From assembly GCA_964615905.1 (NCBI GenBank), contig CAZTUB010000003.1:310001-374000 (forward strand): a stretch of DNA of 64,000 bases. The letters run 5' to 3'. Below are positions 16,677-24,812 of this stretch, piece after piece. The notes below the pieces were generated by a model that worked only from the letters and a program-made list of their open reading frames with translations, did no database searches and was not told where the DNA came from. Every line of letters begins with the position of its first letter. Within the stretch, counting starts at the first letter, position 1. Source of the DNA: DATLMR01 sp964615905 (GTDB lineage: Bacteria > Acidobacteriota > Blastocatellia > UBA7656). Both the position numbers and the translations under genes were made by a program.

Positions 16677-16862
16677 TTATCTTGTTTGGGCGCGGGGCCG
16701 GGCCGGAGTAAAGAAAGCTTGTTAGTTGCCGCGCGGGCAGATAAACTGCATAAATCGATAGTGGATGGGTCGGTAAGCTTATAAAGGGAAAGTCGAGTCG
16801 GCGCTGAAACAGCTTAACTTCGCGTGGTCAGTCGAGTTAAACTGTTGTGGGAATTTTATCGT

Positions 16863-17333
16863 ATGCCAGAGGAAATAAAACGAAAGATCGAAGAAGAGCT
16901 ACGCCAGCTTGAGGCGGAGCTTAGAACAGAGATCCCGCAAGAGCTGAAGAAGGCCGTCGCGATGGGCGATCTGTCGGAGAACGCCGAGTATGAAGCGGCC
17001 CGCAACCGCCAGGATTATGTGCGCGCGCGCATAGCCAATTTGCGCAAGCGCATGGGCGACCTCGCGATGATAGACATGTCGCGGCTGCCGCACGACCGCG
17101 TGGCCTACGGCTCGACCGTAACGCTTTACGATGTCGACAGCGGCGAGGATGTGACCTACCAGCTCGTCATGGCCGAAGACGCGGACGTAAACCAGGGCAA
17201 GATCTCGACGACCTCGCCAATCGGGCGAGGGTTGATGGGCCGCAACGAAGGCGACGAGGTTGAGATCACGACCCCTGTAGGGAAACGCCGCTTCGAGATA
17301 ATCAAGCTGGTAACGATTCACGGCAGCGAGTAA
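16863..17333 (+). CDS. greA: Transcription elongation factor GreA
   Basis: 156 residues from the ATG at 16863, giving the usual GreA length; the open frame extends 13 codons further upstream. The N-terminal coiled coil carries the catalytic tip GDLSENAEYEAA, with the Asp and Glu that coordinate magnesium in the RNA polymerase secondary channel and stimulate cleavage of backtracked RNA. The C-terminal domain includes SPIGRGLMGRNEGDEVEI. No clear ribosome-binding site precedes the ATG. It is a single gene between the kinase and the lipid enzyme gene. Confidence 0.95.
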   Translation: MPEEIKRKIEEELRQLEAELRTEIPQELKKAVAMGDLSENAEYEAARNRQDYVRARIANLRKRMGDLAMIDMSRLPHDRVAYGSTVTLYDVDSGEDVTYQLVMAEDADVNQGKISTTSPIGRGLMGRNEGDEVEITTPVGKRRFEIIKLVTIHGSE

Positions 17334-17376
17334 GGCGGGGTGGCGCGGCGCTCGTAAATTACCGCGCTTACGAATC

Positions 17377-17406
17377 TTGACAACTAGCCAGGGCGTTTGC
17401 GATATT
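17377..17406 (+). promoter_or_regulatory. Candidate sigma70-type promoter for the CDP-alcohol phosphatidyltransferase
   Basis: TTGACA (17377-17382), an 18-base spacer and GATATT (17401-17406) lie about 45 bases before the ATG at 17451. Confidence 0.45.
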
Positions 17407-17450
17407 AGCGCGTCAGCAATGCGTGTTGGCCGGAGGCGCGGAGGCCAAGT

Positions 17451-18149
17451 ATGATCAGTGACGCCATCGGTGAGGCGAGCAACCGGATTATAAGCCTTAT
17501 AGTTCGCGCGGTGGGACGAAGCCGAATAAACCCGAACGTGCTCACGTTTATAGGGCTGTTGATAAACATAGGCTGCGCGGTTTTGTACGGCTACGGACGA
17601 TTCGTAGCGGCGGGTCTTTTGATGATAGTCGCCAACCTGTTCGACATGCTCGACGGGCAGGTGGCGCGGCTGCGGGGTCGTGTGACGCGCTTCGGCGCGT
17701 TCTTCGATTCAGTGATAGACCGTTATTCGGATATAATCGTCTACGTCGGGATCATGATCTTTTATGCGCGCGACACGGTGGCGCACTCGACGTTGCTCGT
17801 CGCGCTTACGGGGTTGGCGCTCGTAGGCTCGGTGATGGTCAGTTACTCGCGCGCGCGCGCGGAATCGCTGAGCATCGCCTGCAAGGTCGGTTTTTTGGAA
17901 AGACCTGAGCGCGTAGTGTTGTTGATAATCGGCTCGCTTACGATGACGGGGTCGCCGTCGAACCCGTTCCTGCACAAGATGCCGCAGGTCTTGTGGGTGC
18001 TTGCGATACTGTCGCACTGGACGGTCGTCCACAGGATTTATCATACCTGGCGCGAGTTGAGGCAGACGGACCGCGCGGCGGTCGAAGCGGCTGCGACAGA
18101 GAAGAAACAGGCTGCCAGCCGCGAGAACCTGGAAGCCGCGAGAATTTAA
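17451..18149 (+). CDS. CDP-alcohol phosphatidyltransferase family membrane enzyme
   Basis: 232 residues with about six hydrophobic segments. The diagnostic motif D-x2-D-G-x2-A-R-x8-G-x3-D-x3-D is present as DMLDGQVARLRG followed by RFGAFFDSVIDR. The family moves a phosphatidyl group from CDP-diacylglycerol (or similar) to an alcohol such as glycerol phosphate, inositol phosphate or serine in the inner membrane. The extended charged C-terminal tail is not part of the core. The acceptor alcohol cannot be read from the motif. Confidence 0.9.
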   Translation: MISDAIGEASNRIISLIVRAVGRSRINPNVLTFIGLLINIGCAVLYGYGRFVAAGLLMIVANLFDMLDGQVARLRGRVTRFGAFFDSVIDRYSDIIVYVGIMIFYARDTVAHSTLLVALTGLALVGSVMVSYSRARAESLSIACKVGFLERPERVVLLIIGSLTMTGSPSNPFLHKMPQVLWVLAILSHWTVVHRIYHTWRELRQTDRAAVEAAATEKKQAASRENLEAARI

Positions 18150-18174
18150 GAGAGCTTAAATTAAGAGAGCTTAA
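18146..18174. repeat. Tandem copy of a 14-base palindrome
   Basis: TTAAGAGAGCTTAA occurs at 18146-18159 and again at 18161-18174. Each copy is itself an inverted repeat (TTAAG-AGAG-CTTAA). The first copy contains the stop codon of the phosphatidyltransferase gene. It may be a short duplication or a protein-binding site ahead of the gene at 18218. Confidence 0.55.
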
Positions 18175-18217
18175 ATACGGTCTTGTGTTGCGGACCGCCG
18201 ATAGGAGTGACCAGAAA

Positions 18218-18943
18218 ATGTTGTGCCCGTGCTGTGGCAAAGAGATGAATCTGGAAGCGACCGCCTGCGCGTGTGGAGCGCGCTTTATCGGCGCGCCGCT
18301 CGAAGAGCCGCCCATAAAGGTCCAGCGGCTCGGCCCTGTGATGACGGCGGGCCTGCTGTTTGCGCTCGTTACGGTCTCGGCGCTTGTCTTCACTTACTGG
18401 CTGGCTTTCGCAGGCGTCCTGGTTTTATGGAGGGCCGTCCGCGCAGTGCGTCTTGCGCGGTCCGAGCCGGACCACTTCGGCGGCTACAGGACCGCTATGG
18501 CGATGCTTATCGTCACCGTCACGGTCGGGTCCGGCGCGCTCGCATACGGCATAAGCCGCGTCCCACGCTTTTTAGAGAACAGGCAGATACGAAAGATCGC
18601 CGCCACTCGCGCAGAGATGTACCACATAGCCAACATGCTTGAGGATCACAAACGCACCTACGGCTCATACCCTCCGAACATACAGGCCATAAAAACCGCC
18701 GCGAAAGAGCCGCTCCCCACGGATTACTGGCAGAAGTCTATAAAGTATCTGAGCTACACAGAGGCCGTGGTTGACGCCTCCTTGCAAAGGACAGGGATAC
18801 CGCTAAACAACTTTGAGCTGCGGTCGGCGGGACCGGACGGCGTGGAAGGGACCGACGACGACATCATCATGCGCGACGGCATGTTCTACACGGCTTCCGA
18901 GCTTCAGGGTCAGCCGCGCGCGCGCGACACGGCGAGTCGCTAG
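18218..18943 (+). CDS. Zinc-ribbon membrane protein with GspG-like C-terminal domain
   Basis: 241 residues from the ATG at 18218 (AGGAG 10 bases upstream). The N-terminus is a four-Cys zinc ribbon (CPCCGKEMNLEATACACG). Two or three hydrophobic segments follow (about 38-68 and 93-112). The C-terminal part looks like the globular domain of major pseudopilin GspG: a helix with ATRAEMYHIANMLEDHKRTYGSYP, then late NNFELRSAGPDGVEGTDDDI. It lacks the GFTLIEL-type prepilin leader, so it is not itself a pilin. Homologues elsewhere are annotated hypothetical. A membrane-held pseudopilin-like domain facing the periplasm is a reasonable picture but unproven. Confidence 0.72.
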   Translation: MLCPCCGKEMNLEATACACGARFIGAPLEEPPIKVQRLGPVMTAGLLFALVTVSALVFTYWLAFAGVLVLWRAVRAVRLARSEPDHFGGYRTAMAMLIVTVTVGSGALAYGISRVPRFLENRQIRKIAATRAEMYHIANMLEDHKRTYGSYPPNIQAIKTAAKEPLPTDYWQKSIKYLSYTEAVVDASLQRTGIPLNNFELRSAGPDGVEGTDDDIIMRDGMFYTASELQGQPRARDTASR

Positions 18944-18971
18944 AGGCGGGCCGAAAAGCTGTCGAACAGGC

Positions 18972-19006
18972 GGGGCGGGCGCAAAAGGCCCGCCCCGTTC
19001 GCTTTT
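18972..19006 (+). terminator. Terminator upstream of the biotin carboxylase gene
   Basis: GGGGCGGGC (18972-18980) pairs with GCCCGCCCC (18988-18996), followed by GTTCGCTTTT. It separates the zinc-ribbon gene from accC-like at 19044. Confidence 0.75.
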
Positions 19007-19043
19007 ACAGGTCTTAGAGGTTTGGGGTTCAACCGAAAAAGTC

Positions 19044-20555
19044 ATGTTTAAAAAGGTGCTGATCGCCAATCGCGGGGAGATAGCCGTGCGAATCGCGCGC
19101 GCCTGTCACGAGCTGGGTATATCGGCAGTGGCGGTCTATTCGGACGCCGACCGCCGCGCGCTTCACGTGCGCCGCTCGGACGAAGCCGTCCACATCGGGC
19201 CCGCCCCCTCAATCGAAAGCTACCTCGATATAGAAAAGATCATCGCGGCGGCTCGCAAGACGGGCGCGGAGGCGATTCATCCGGGCTACGGGTTCTTATC
19301 CGAAAACGCCGCGTTTGCCGAAGCGGTCGAAAGCGCGGGGCTCACACTGATCGGCCCGCCCGCCGCTTCCATGAAGATTATGGGGGCAAAAACGAGCGCG
19401 CGCCGCGCCGCGCAGGAAGCGGGCGCGCCGGTAGTGCCGGGCACGACTTCGCCGGTTGCAACCCTGGAAGACGCGCTCCGCGTGGCCGAAGAGATCGGCT
19501 TTCCGGTCATGCTCAAGGCGGTCGCGGGCGGCGGCGGCAAGGGGATGCGCGCCGTCAGTTCGCGCCAGGAGGTTGAAAGCGCGCTCGCGCTCGCGCAGGC
19601 CGAAGCAGGGGCCGCTTTCAAAGACTCGTCGGTCTACATAGAGAAGCTGATAGAGCGCCCGCGCCACATCGAGATTCAGTTGATAGCCGACCGCCACGGC
19701 CACGTCGTCTACCTCGGCGAGCGCGAATGCTCGCTTCAGCGGCGGCATCAGAAAGTCGTCGAAGAATGTCCCTCGCCTGTGGTCGATGAAGACCTTCGCC
19801 GTCGGATGGGCGAAGCGGCGACGAGGGTCGCGCGGGCGGCCGGGTACACAAACGCCGGGACTATAGAGTTTCTCGTCGACAGCGAGAAGAATTTCTACTT
19901 CCTTGAGATGAACACGCGGTTGCAGGTCGAGCACCCTGTGACGGAGATGGTGACGGGGCGCGACATCGTTCAAGAGCAGATAAGGGTCGCGGCAGGCGAG
20001 CCGCTCTCTTTTTCGCAAGGGGATGTCGAGATGCGCGGCGCGGCTATCGAATGCCGAATCTACGCCGAAGACCCCGACAACAACTTTCTTCCGAGCCCCG
20101 GCCTTATCACAGGGCTTAGTCGCCCTGCCGGCCCGTGGGTGCGCGACGACTCCGGCATATACGAAGGTTGGGAAGTGCCCGTCTATTACGACCCGTTGCT
20201 TGCGAAGCTCTGCGTCTGGGGTGAGACGCGTGATGCGGCCATCAATCGCATGAGACGCGCGCTCGACGAATACAACGTGGCAGGGATACAGACGACGCTC
20301 CCTTTCTTCCGCTCGCTCGTCAGGAGCGAAGATTTCCGCCAGGCGAATTTCGACACAGGATTTATTGACCGCCTGCTTTCAGAAGGCGGCCCGCTAAGCG
20401 ACTCCGCCGGGGCGGATCAATCGCTGGCCGATATAGCGGCCATAGCGGCTGTGCTTCACACAAGGTCGAAAGCCGCGCGGGCCGCAACCCCGGCGAGCCA
20501 GCCGCGCGCCAGCCGGTGGAAGACCCACAACCGGCTGGGGAATAGATTGAGTTAG
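19044..20555 (+). CDS. Biotin carboxylase subunit of an acyl-CoA/acetyl-CoA carboxylase
   Basis: 503 residues from the ATG at 19044 (MFKKVLIANRGEIAVRI, the classic AccC beginning). The ATP-grasp fold is complete: glycine-rich loop AVAGGGGKGMRAV, HIEIQLIADRHGHVVYLGER, EMNTRLQVEHPVTE and the C-terminal domain. It carboxylates biotin on a carrier protein using bicarbonate and ATP. The last ~50 residues are a low-complexity Ala/Arg-rich extension beyond the usual ~450. Nine bases separate it from a BCCP gene whose architecture resembles the C-terminal part of propionyl- or methylcrotonyl-CoA carboxylase alpha chains, so this is likely a split acyl-CoA carboxylase alpha. No carboxyltransferase gene is in the window. 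Confidence 0.9.
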   Translation: MFKKVLIANRGEIAVRIARACHELGISAVAVYSDADRRALHVRRSDEAVHIGPAPSIESYLDIEKIIAAARKTGAEAIHPGYGFLSENAAFAEAVESAGLTLIGPPAASMKIMGAKTSARRAAQEAGAPVVPGTTSPVATLEDALRVAEEIGFPVMLKAVAGGGGKGMRAVSSRQEVESALALAQAEAGAAFKDSSVYIEKLIERPRHIEIQLIADRHGHVVYLGERECSLQRRHQKVVEECPSPVVDEDLRRRMGEAATRVARAAGYTNAGTIEFLVDSEKNFYFLEMNTRLQVEHPVTEMVTGRDIVQEQIRVAAGEPLSFSQGDVEMRGAAIECRIYAEDPDNNFLPSPGLITGLSRPAGPWVRDDSGIYEGWEVPVYYDPLLAKLCVWGETRDAAINRMRRALDEYNVAGIQTTLPFFRSLVRSEDFRQANFDTGFIDRLLSEGGPLSDSAGADQSLADIAAIAAVLHTRSKAARAATPASQPRASRWKTHNRLGNRLS

Positions 20556-20564
20556 CCTTACATT

Positions 20565-21059
20565 ATGAGATACGAAGCAGAGATAGACGGCCGCAGAGCA
20601 AAGATAGAGTTTGACGACAGCGGCGACCGCGTCACGGCGACAATCGACGGTCGGAGCTATAGCGTAGAAGTCGCCCGCCTGGAAGAGGGCGTCTATATGC
20701 TCTTTCACGGCGACAGGGTATTTGAAGCGCGAGTGTGGGAAGCCGAAGCCGACTCGTTAAAGGTTCAGCTTCGAGATCGAATCTTTTCGGCAAAGATCAT
20801 CGACCTGAAACAACGCCGTTCGGTCGCCGACCAGAGCCACGAAGGCCAGCAGCACCTGATAGCGCCTATGCCCGGCAAAGTCGTGCGCGTGCTTCACGCT
20901 GTGGGCGATCAGGTAGAGGCAGGCCAGGGCGTTGTCGTCGTCGAAGCGATGAAGATGCAGAACGAAGTGAAGTCTACAAAAGCCGGTCGCGTAATCGAGA
21001 TTCGCGTCCCGGAAGGCGCGACCGTCAACGCGGGCCAGCTGTTGGCAATTGTCGAGTAG
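20565..21059 (+). CDS. Biotin carboxyl carrier protein with acyl-CoA-carboxylase-type BT domain
   Basis: 164 residues. The C-terminal biotinyl domain carries EAMKMQNE, whose lysine is biotinylated, preceded by APMPGKVVRVL. The N-terminal ~90 residues resemble the beta-barrel BT domain that links biotin carboxylase and carrier in propionyl-CoA carboxylase alpha chains, unlike classical AccB. It follows the carboxylase subunit after nine bases and should be its partner. Confidence 0.9.
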   Translation: MRYEAEIDGRRAKIEFDDSGDRVTATIDGRSYSVEVARLEEGVYMLFHGDRVFEARVWEAEADSLKVQLRDRIFSAKIIDLKQRRSVADQSHEGQQHLIAPMPGKVVRVLHAVGDQVEAGQGVVVVEAMKMQNEVKSTKAGRVIEIRVPEGATVNAGQLLAIVE

Positions 21060-21177
21060 GCGAAGCGAATGATGAGCATACGCTGCCGGCTGCCCCATAT
21101 CGTCGATTGAAAATCGCAATTCGTGTTCTAAAGTTATTCAGTCTGAATCCCTGCCCGGTCTATCCTCGGTTAAAACG

Positions 21178-21201
21178 GTCGTTTTATTAAATAAAAACGA
21201 C
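21178..21201. promoter_or_regulatory. AT-rich palindrome downstream of the carboxylase genes
   Basis: GTCGTTTT (21178-21185) pairs with AAAACGAC (21194-21201) over an 8-base AT loop. It lies 119 bases past the BCCP stop and about 95 bases before the next ATG. It could be a weak terminator or an operator for the secreted-protein gene. Confidence 0.4.
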
Positions 21202-21296
21202 GTTTTCGCGTCAGGCCACCTTTGGCATAACAATTGTAATCATAATAGTCGCAGAGCAGTTGACAGCACTGCTTAATGGGAAGAGGGAGGACGACG

Positions 21297-22082
21297 ATGA
21301 AAAATACGATTAGGAGAAGGTTAGGCGGTACTGCCTTGACGCTCGCTATGTTACTGGGAATCTGTTTTGCGGCGAGCTCGACAGCTCAGGCGCAGTACCG
21401 TGATTACGACAGGTATGGTAACGGCGACCAGGTGCGCTGGCCGCAGTCACGGACAAGGGATTTTGCATTTGCTCTCGGCTATCATAACGCCTGGACCGAA
21501 GGCAATGAGGCGGCAAAAAGAGGCTACAGGCCGAACCACAGAGACATGCCCGGATACCGCAACAGCGATAACGGGTGGAAGTCTTGGATGGGCCACGACG
21601 ACACGTATCGCGACAGCTATCGCAAGGGCTACGAAGAAGGGTTTAAGGACGGGCAGAGCAACCGCCAGCGTCGTATCCGCCGTCAGGATGTCGAGCGGAT
21701 TTTAGGCGACAACCTGAGAAACGTTTACGGCGACAACCGCTATGACGGCTTCGACGACAGGTACGACTACGACGGTCGTAACAACGACCGCTACGATGAC
21801 CGCTACGATAACCGTGATGGAAACCGCAACAACATCATGCGCATAGCGCAAGAGAACGGTTACCGCGACGGCCAGCGCCACGGGCGTGAAGACGTAAACC
21901 GCAGGCGCGGGTTCGACTACGACGATTCGAGCGAATACCGCAGCGCGGACCGTGGGTACCGCTCGCAGTACGGCAATCGCTCGGCCTATCAGCAGGTCTA
22001 TCGCGATGCCTACAGGCAGGGGTACGAAGACGGTTACCGCAACCGCAGCAACAATCGCGGCGGATTCCAGTGGCCTTTCTAA
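21297..22082 (+). CDS. Secreted Tyr/Arg/Asp/Asn-rich protein with YxDGYxxG repeats
   Basis: 261 residues from the ATG at 21297 with GGGAGG six bases upstream. A Sec signal peptide ends at TAQAQ. The mature protein is highly polar and has repeated motifs YRDSYRKGYEEGFKDGQ, AQENGYRDGQRHGRED and YRDAYRQGYEDGYRN, plus a more divergent first copy (GYHNAWTEGNEAAKRGYRP), separated by an Asp/Asn/Tyr/Arg-rich low-complexity stretch. I recognise no enzyme family. The composition suggests an extracellular or periplasmic disordered or surface-coating protein. A strong terminator follows. Confidence 0.75.
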   Translation: MKNTIRRRLGGTALTLAMLLGICFAASSTAQAQYRDYDRYGNGDQVRWPQSRTRDFAFALGYHNAWTEGNEAAKRGYRPNHRDMPGYRNSDNGWKSWMGHDDTYRDSYRKGYEEGFKDGQSNRQRRIRRQDVERILGDNLRNVYGDNRYDGFDDRYDYDGRNNDRYDDRYDNRDGNRNNIMRIAQENGYRDGQRHGREDVNRRRGFDYDDSSEYRSADRGYRSQYGNRSAYQQVYRDAYRQGYEDGYRNRSNNRGGFQWPF

Positions 22083-22112
22083 CCAGGGGCTGAGAATCGA
22101 TCTGATTAAAGA

Positions 22113-22155
22113 GCGTGGGGAGAGTTAAGACTTTCCCCACGCCTTTTGCTTTTCG
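22113..22155. terminator. Terminator between convergent genes
   Basis: GCGTGGGGA (22113-22121) pairs with TCCCCACGC (22134-22142), followed by CTTTTGCTTTT. It closes the secreted-protein gene and sits 26 bases from the end of the convergent aminotransferase-fold gene. Confidence 0.8.
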
Positions 22156-22167
22156 GAGAAAGGGCCG

Positions 22168-23475
22168 TCACGCGCCCACTTCGATCAGGCAAGCTCCCTG
22201 CATCGCGCCCGACGGAATGCCTATCAGACCTTCCTGTCTGCCTATCTCCTCCAAAGCATCGAGCAAGCGGTCGAGGTGCTCCCTCGTGTGCGAAGCCATG
22301 ATGTTTAAGCGAATAATGGCCTGGCCTACAGGGACGGCCGGGTACATATAGCTGAATGTGAATATGCCCGCGCGTTTCAGATGCGCGGCGACCTCTTTGG
22401 TCTTCGCTTCGTTGCCGACCAGTATGGGGATGATCTGCGTCGGGCTTCCGAGCGTGTTAAAGCCGAGCATTTCGAGGTGACGGTTGACGTAGACGCGGTT
22501 GAAGGCGAGCCTGCTTCGAAGCTCCTGGCCTTCTTCGCTTCCGAGTATGTCTATGGCCTCGATCAAGCCTACGGCGGCGGCAGGCGGCATGGCGGTCTGG
22601 AATATGTAAGACGCGGCCTGGTAACGGAGGAAGGCGATTGTCTCGGCATCGGCCACGACATAACCGCCCGACCCGCCTATGGCTTTGCTGAAAGTCCCCA
22701 TCTGAATCTGCACGCGGTCTTCGACGCCCCAGAACTCTGCGGTGCCGCGCCCGTTTTCGCCGAGCACGCCGACGCCGTGCGCGTCGTCCACGTAGACCAT
22801 GGCCTCATATCTTTCGGCAAGCTCGACGATCTCTCTCATAGGCGCTACGTGGCCGTGAAGCGAAAAGACGCCGTCGGTGACGATCAGCTTTCTTTCGCCG
22901 TTCGAGCGGCGGAGCACGCGCTCAAGATGGTTCGGGTCGCAGTGCTTGTACCGCTGCACGCTCGTTTCGCCCATCGACCACGCTTCGGCAAGCATGCAGC
23001 CTTCGACTATGCTGCGATGGTTCAGCTTGTCAGAGTAGATTATCCCTTTACCCCATCTCTGCTTGAGCACGGAGTTGTCGTAGGGGAGAAGCTGCGGAGC
23101 CATAAGCCCCGCGATGGTTCCCGTATTGGTCAAGTACCCTGCCGTAAAGACCATCGCGTCTTTCTTGCCCGTAGGGTCTTTAAACAGGGCGATCTTCCGC
23201 TCAAGCTCGCGGTGGACCGATTGCGTGCCGCCGGTCCAGCGCGATGCCGAAGACCCCGTACCGCACACCTCGGCCGCTTTGGCAATGGCGGCTCTTACGC
23301 GCGGGTGCTCGCCCAATCCCAGGTAGCCGTTCACGCCAAAATTTACATAGCTGCGCCCGTTTATCGTTATCTCAGGCGCGGCCGAAACGCTCTCGACAGT
23401 CTCAGCCGGGGGCAGGTACTCGGCAGCCATCATCGACGAGTGAACATCGTTTACCATATCTTCAAGCTTTGTCAT
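22168..23475 (-). CDS. PLP-dependent alpha-oxoamine synthase family enzyme (KBL/AONS/SPT-like)
   Basis: 435 residues, fold type I PLP enzyme. Visible are the family opening YVNFGVNGYLGLGEHPRVR, the DDAHGVGVLG loop with the Asp that contacts the pyridine ring, and the PLP lysine in GTFSKAIGG. Relatives condense an amino acid with an acyl-CoA: glycine C-acetyltransferase (kbl), 8-amino-7-oxononanoate synthase (bioF) or serine palmitoyltransferase. Neither a threonine dehydrogenase gene nor other bio genes are nearby, so the substrate pair is open. A good AAGGAG lies nine bases before its ATG. Confidence 0.87.
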   Translation of the reverse strand: MTKLEDMVNDVHSSMMAAEYLPPAETVESVSAAPEITINGRSYVNFGVNGYLGLGEHPRVRAAIAKAAEVCGTGSSASRWTGGTQSVHRELERKIALFKDPTGKKDAMVFTAGYLTNTGTIAGLMAPQLLPYDNSVLKQRWGKGIIYSDKLNHRSIVEGCMLAEAWSMGETSVQRYKHCDPNHLERVLRRSNGERKLIVTDGVFSLHGHVAPMREIVELAERYEAMVYVDDAHGVGVLGENGRGTAEFWGVEDRVQIQMGTFSKAIGGSGGYVVADAETIAFLRYQAASYIFQTAMPPAAAVGLIEAIDILGSEEGQELRSRLAFNRVYVNRHLEMLGFNTLGSPTQIIPILVGNEAKTKEVAAHLKRAGIFTFSYMYPAVPVGQAIIRLNIMASHTREHLDRLLDALEEIGRQEGLIGIPSGAMQGACLIEVGA

Positions 23476-23916
23476 TTGAATCCGTCTCCTTCACACAAGA
23501 GTCTTCCCGGTTGGGGCCAGGTTACCGACGCGCGACCCGCCGGGCGAGGCGCGCGATTGCAGTGGTTGAAAACAAGAGGAAGGAGCGAAAGCAAAGTGTT
23601 ATAGTAACAAGGCCAGTTTAAGGTAAAACCTCTATCCTGAGTTCTTGCTTTTCTGGCACCGGGCGGGGCGAGTTGCCGCTCGCTTCGCCCTACACTTTGC
23701 CCCGCTTCTCTTCCTCGCCTCTTTTGCTTTGGGTTGCCGGTTCTTTGCCGGCCGGGATCAAGTCAATACGACGTTGCGTTCAAGCTCAAAGACAACTCCC
23801 TTTACCTCGGCTCACTTCGGATGGCTGTTAAAGTTAAAGTCGAACTTCAAGATCAAACTGAGTGTTCATGTTAGTAATGAAAAAACCGGCAAAACATTTC
23901 ATAGGAATTTGATGTG

Positions 23917-23946
23917 CTTGACATACGGGGCATGAAAAAATACCAT
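23917..23946 (+). promoter_or_regulatory. Candidate sigma70-type promoter for the GNAT/DUF6916 unit
   Basis: TTGACA (23917-23922), an 18-base spacer and TACCAT (23941-23946) lie about 25 bases before the ATG at 23972. The rest of the 496-base gap (23476-23971) has no convincing gene; short open frames in it have no start signal or recognisable similarity. Confidence 0.5.
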
Positions 23947-23971
23947 CCTCGCTCTTGCGGCCTCGAAAATC

Positions 23972-24502
23972 ATGAAAACAGGACCGGGACAGATCAAAAT
24001 CGACGAGCACGCCGTTCTGAGCTTTCGGCCCGCCGCGCCGGAAGACGAGCCGTTTCTGTTCGAGCTTTATAAGAGCACGCGCTCGGAAGAGCTTGCCCTG
24101 TACGGCTGGACTACCGAGCAGCAGGAGATGTTCTTGAGGTTGCAGTTCAACGGCCAGCAGCAGCATTACCGTATGGCGGGGGCAGGCTCGGAGCACCACA
24201 TAATCCTTCTCGAAGGCGCGCGGGCGGGCCGCCTGCTCGTCATCCGCACCGGTAAAGAGATACGGCTGGCCGATATTTCGCTTTTGCCCGAATATAGAAA
24301 CCGCCGCCTGGGCACCCTGATAGTCGAAGCGCTGCAACGCGAAGCGGCCCGTGCGGGACAGCCTCTGACGCTTCACGTTGCAAAGACAAATCGAGCCGCG
24401 CGGCTTTACCAGCGGATGGGGTTTAAGACCGCCGACGACGCGGGCCTTCACTTTTATATGGAGTGGCGCGGGTCGAATGAAGACGAGGAGCCAAATCTAT
24501 GA
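23972..24502 (+). CDS. GNAT-family N-acetyltransferase, copy 1 of the collar locus
   Basis: 176 residues. The acetyl-CoA-binding core is present as ADISLLPEYRNRRLGTLIVEAL (the R-x2-G-x-G/A-type loop, here RNRRLG) and the late AKTNRAARLYQRMGF element. The opening (FRPAAPEDEPFLFELYKSTRSEELALYGWT) is shared with the second GNAT at 24813, so the two are paralogues. Its stop overlaps the start of the DUF6916-like gene by four bases (ATGA). Substrate unknown; a modification of the adjacent small protein or collar proteins is possible but is inference from position. Confidence 0.87.
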   Translation: MKTGPGQIKIDEHAVLSFRPAAPEDEPFLFELYKSTRSEELALYGWTTEQQEMFLRLQFNGQQQHYRMAGAGSEHHIILLEGARAGRLLVIRTGKEIRLADISLLPEYRNRRLGTLIVEALQREAARAGQPLTLHVAKTNRAARLYQRMGFKTADDAGLHFYMEWRGSNEDEEPNL

Positions 24503-24801
24503 GTCACGACTTCACGCTAAAGATGTTTTCAGAACAGCTCAATACCAAGTTCCGCCTGCACTACGCGCCTTCAAAGTCCGCGGAGATGGAGCTTGTCAAG
24601 GTCAAAGACCTGGGATCGACGCCCAGGCATACGCAGTTTTCCTGCCTCTTTCTCGCGCCGCCGGAGGTGCCTATTTTTCAAAGCATCTTTAAGGTAGAGC
24701 ACGACCGTTTAGGCTCGTTAGAGCTGTTTCTTGTGCCTGTCGGAAAAGATGCTGCGGGCTTACAGTACGAAGCGATCTTCAACCGCTTTCATGACGAATA
24801 A
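24499..24801 (+). CDS. Small DUF6916-like protein
   Basis: 100 residues without signal peptide or membrane segment, predicted beta-rich (KSAEMELVKVKDLGSTP, then DRLGSLELFLVPVG and YEAIFNRF). I place it with the DUF6916 type, whose members accompany tail-collar genes, by recollection of that pattern. Its C-terminal half is clearly paralogous to the C-terminus of the Tat-exported protein at 25372-25857 (HENLGEFELFVVPL, YVAIINR). It is translationally coupled to the GNAT upstream and 11 bases from the GNAT downstream. Function unknown. Confidence 0.78.
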   Translation: MSHDFTLKMFSEQLNTKFRLHYAPSKSAEMELVKVKDLGSTPRHTQFSCLFLAPPEVPIFQSIFKVEHDRLGSLELFLVPVGKDAAGLQYEAIFNRFHDE

Positions 24802-24812
24802 GGTGACGGGTT

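Noticed and set aside
23645..23935. 96-codon plus-strand open frame before the GNAT unit
   Set aside because: It has no ribosome site, includes the promoter for the GNAT unit and looks like non-coding translation.
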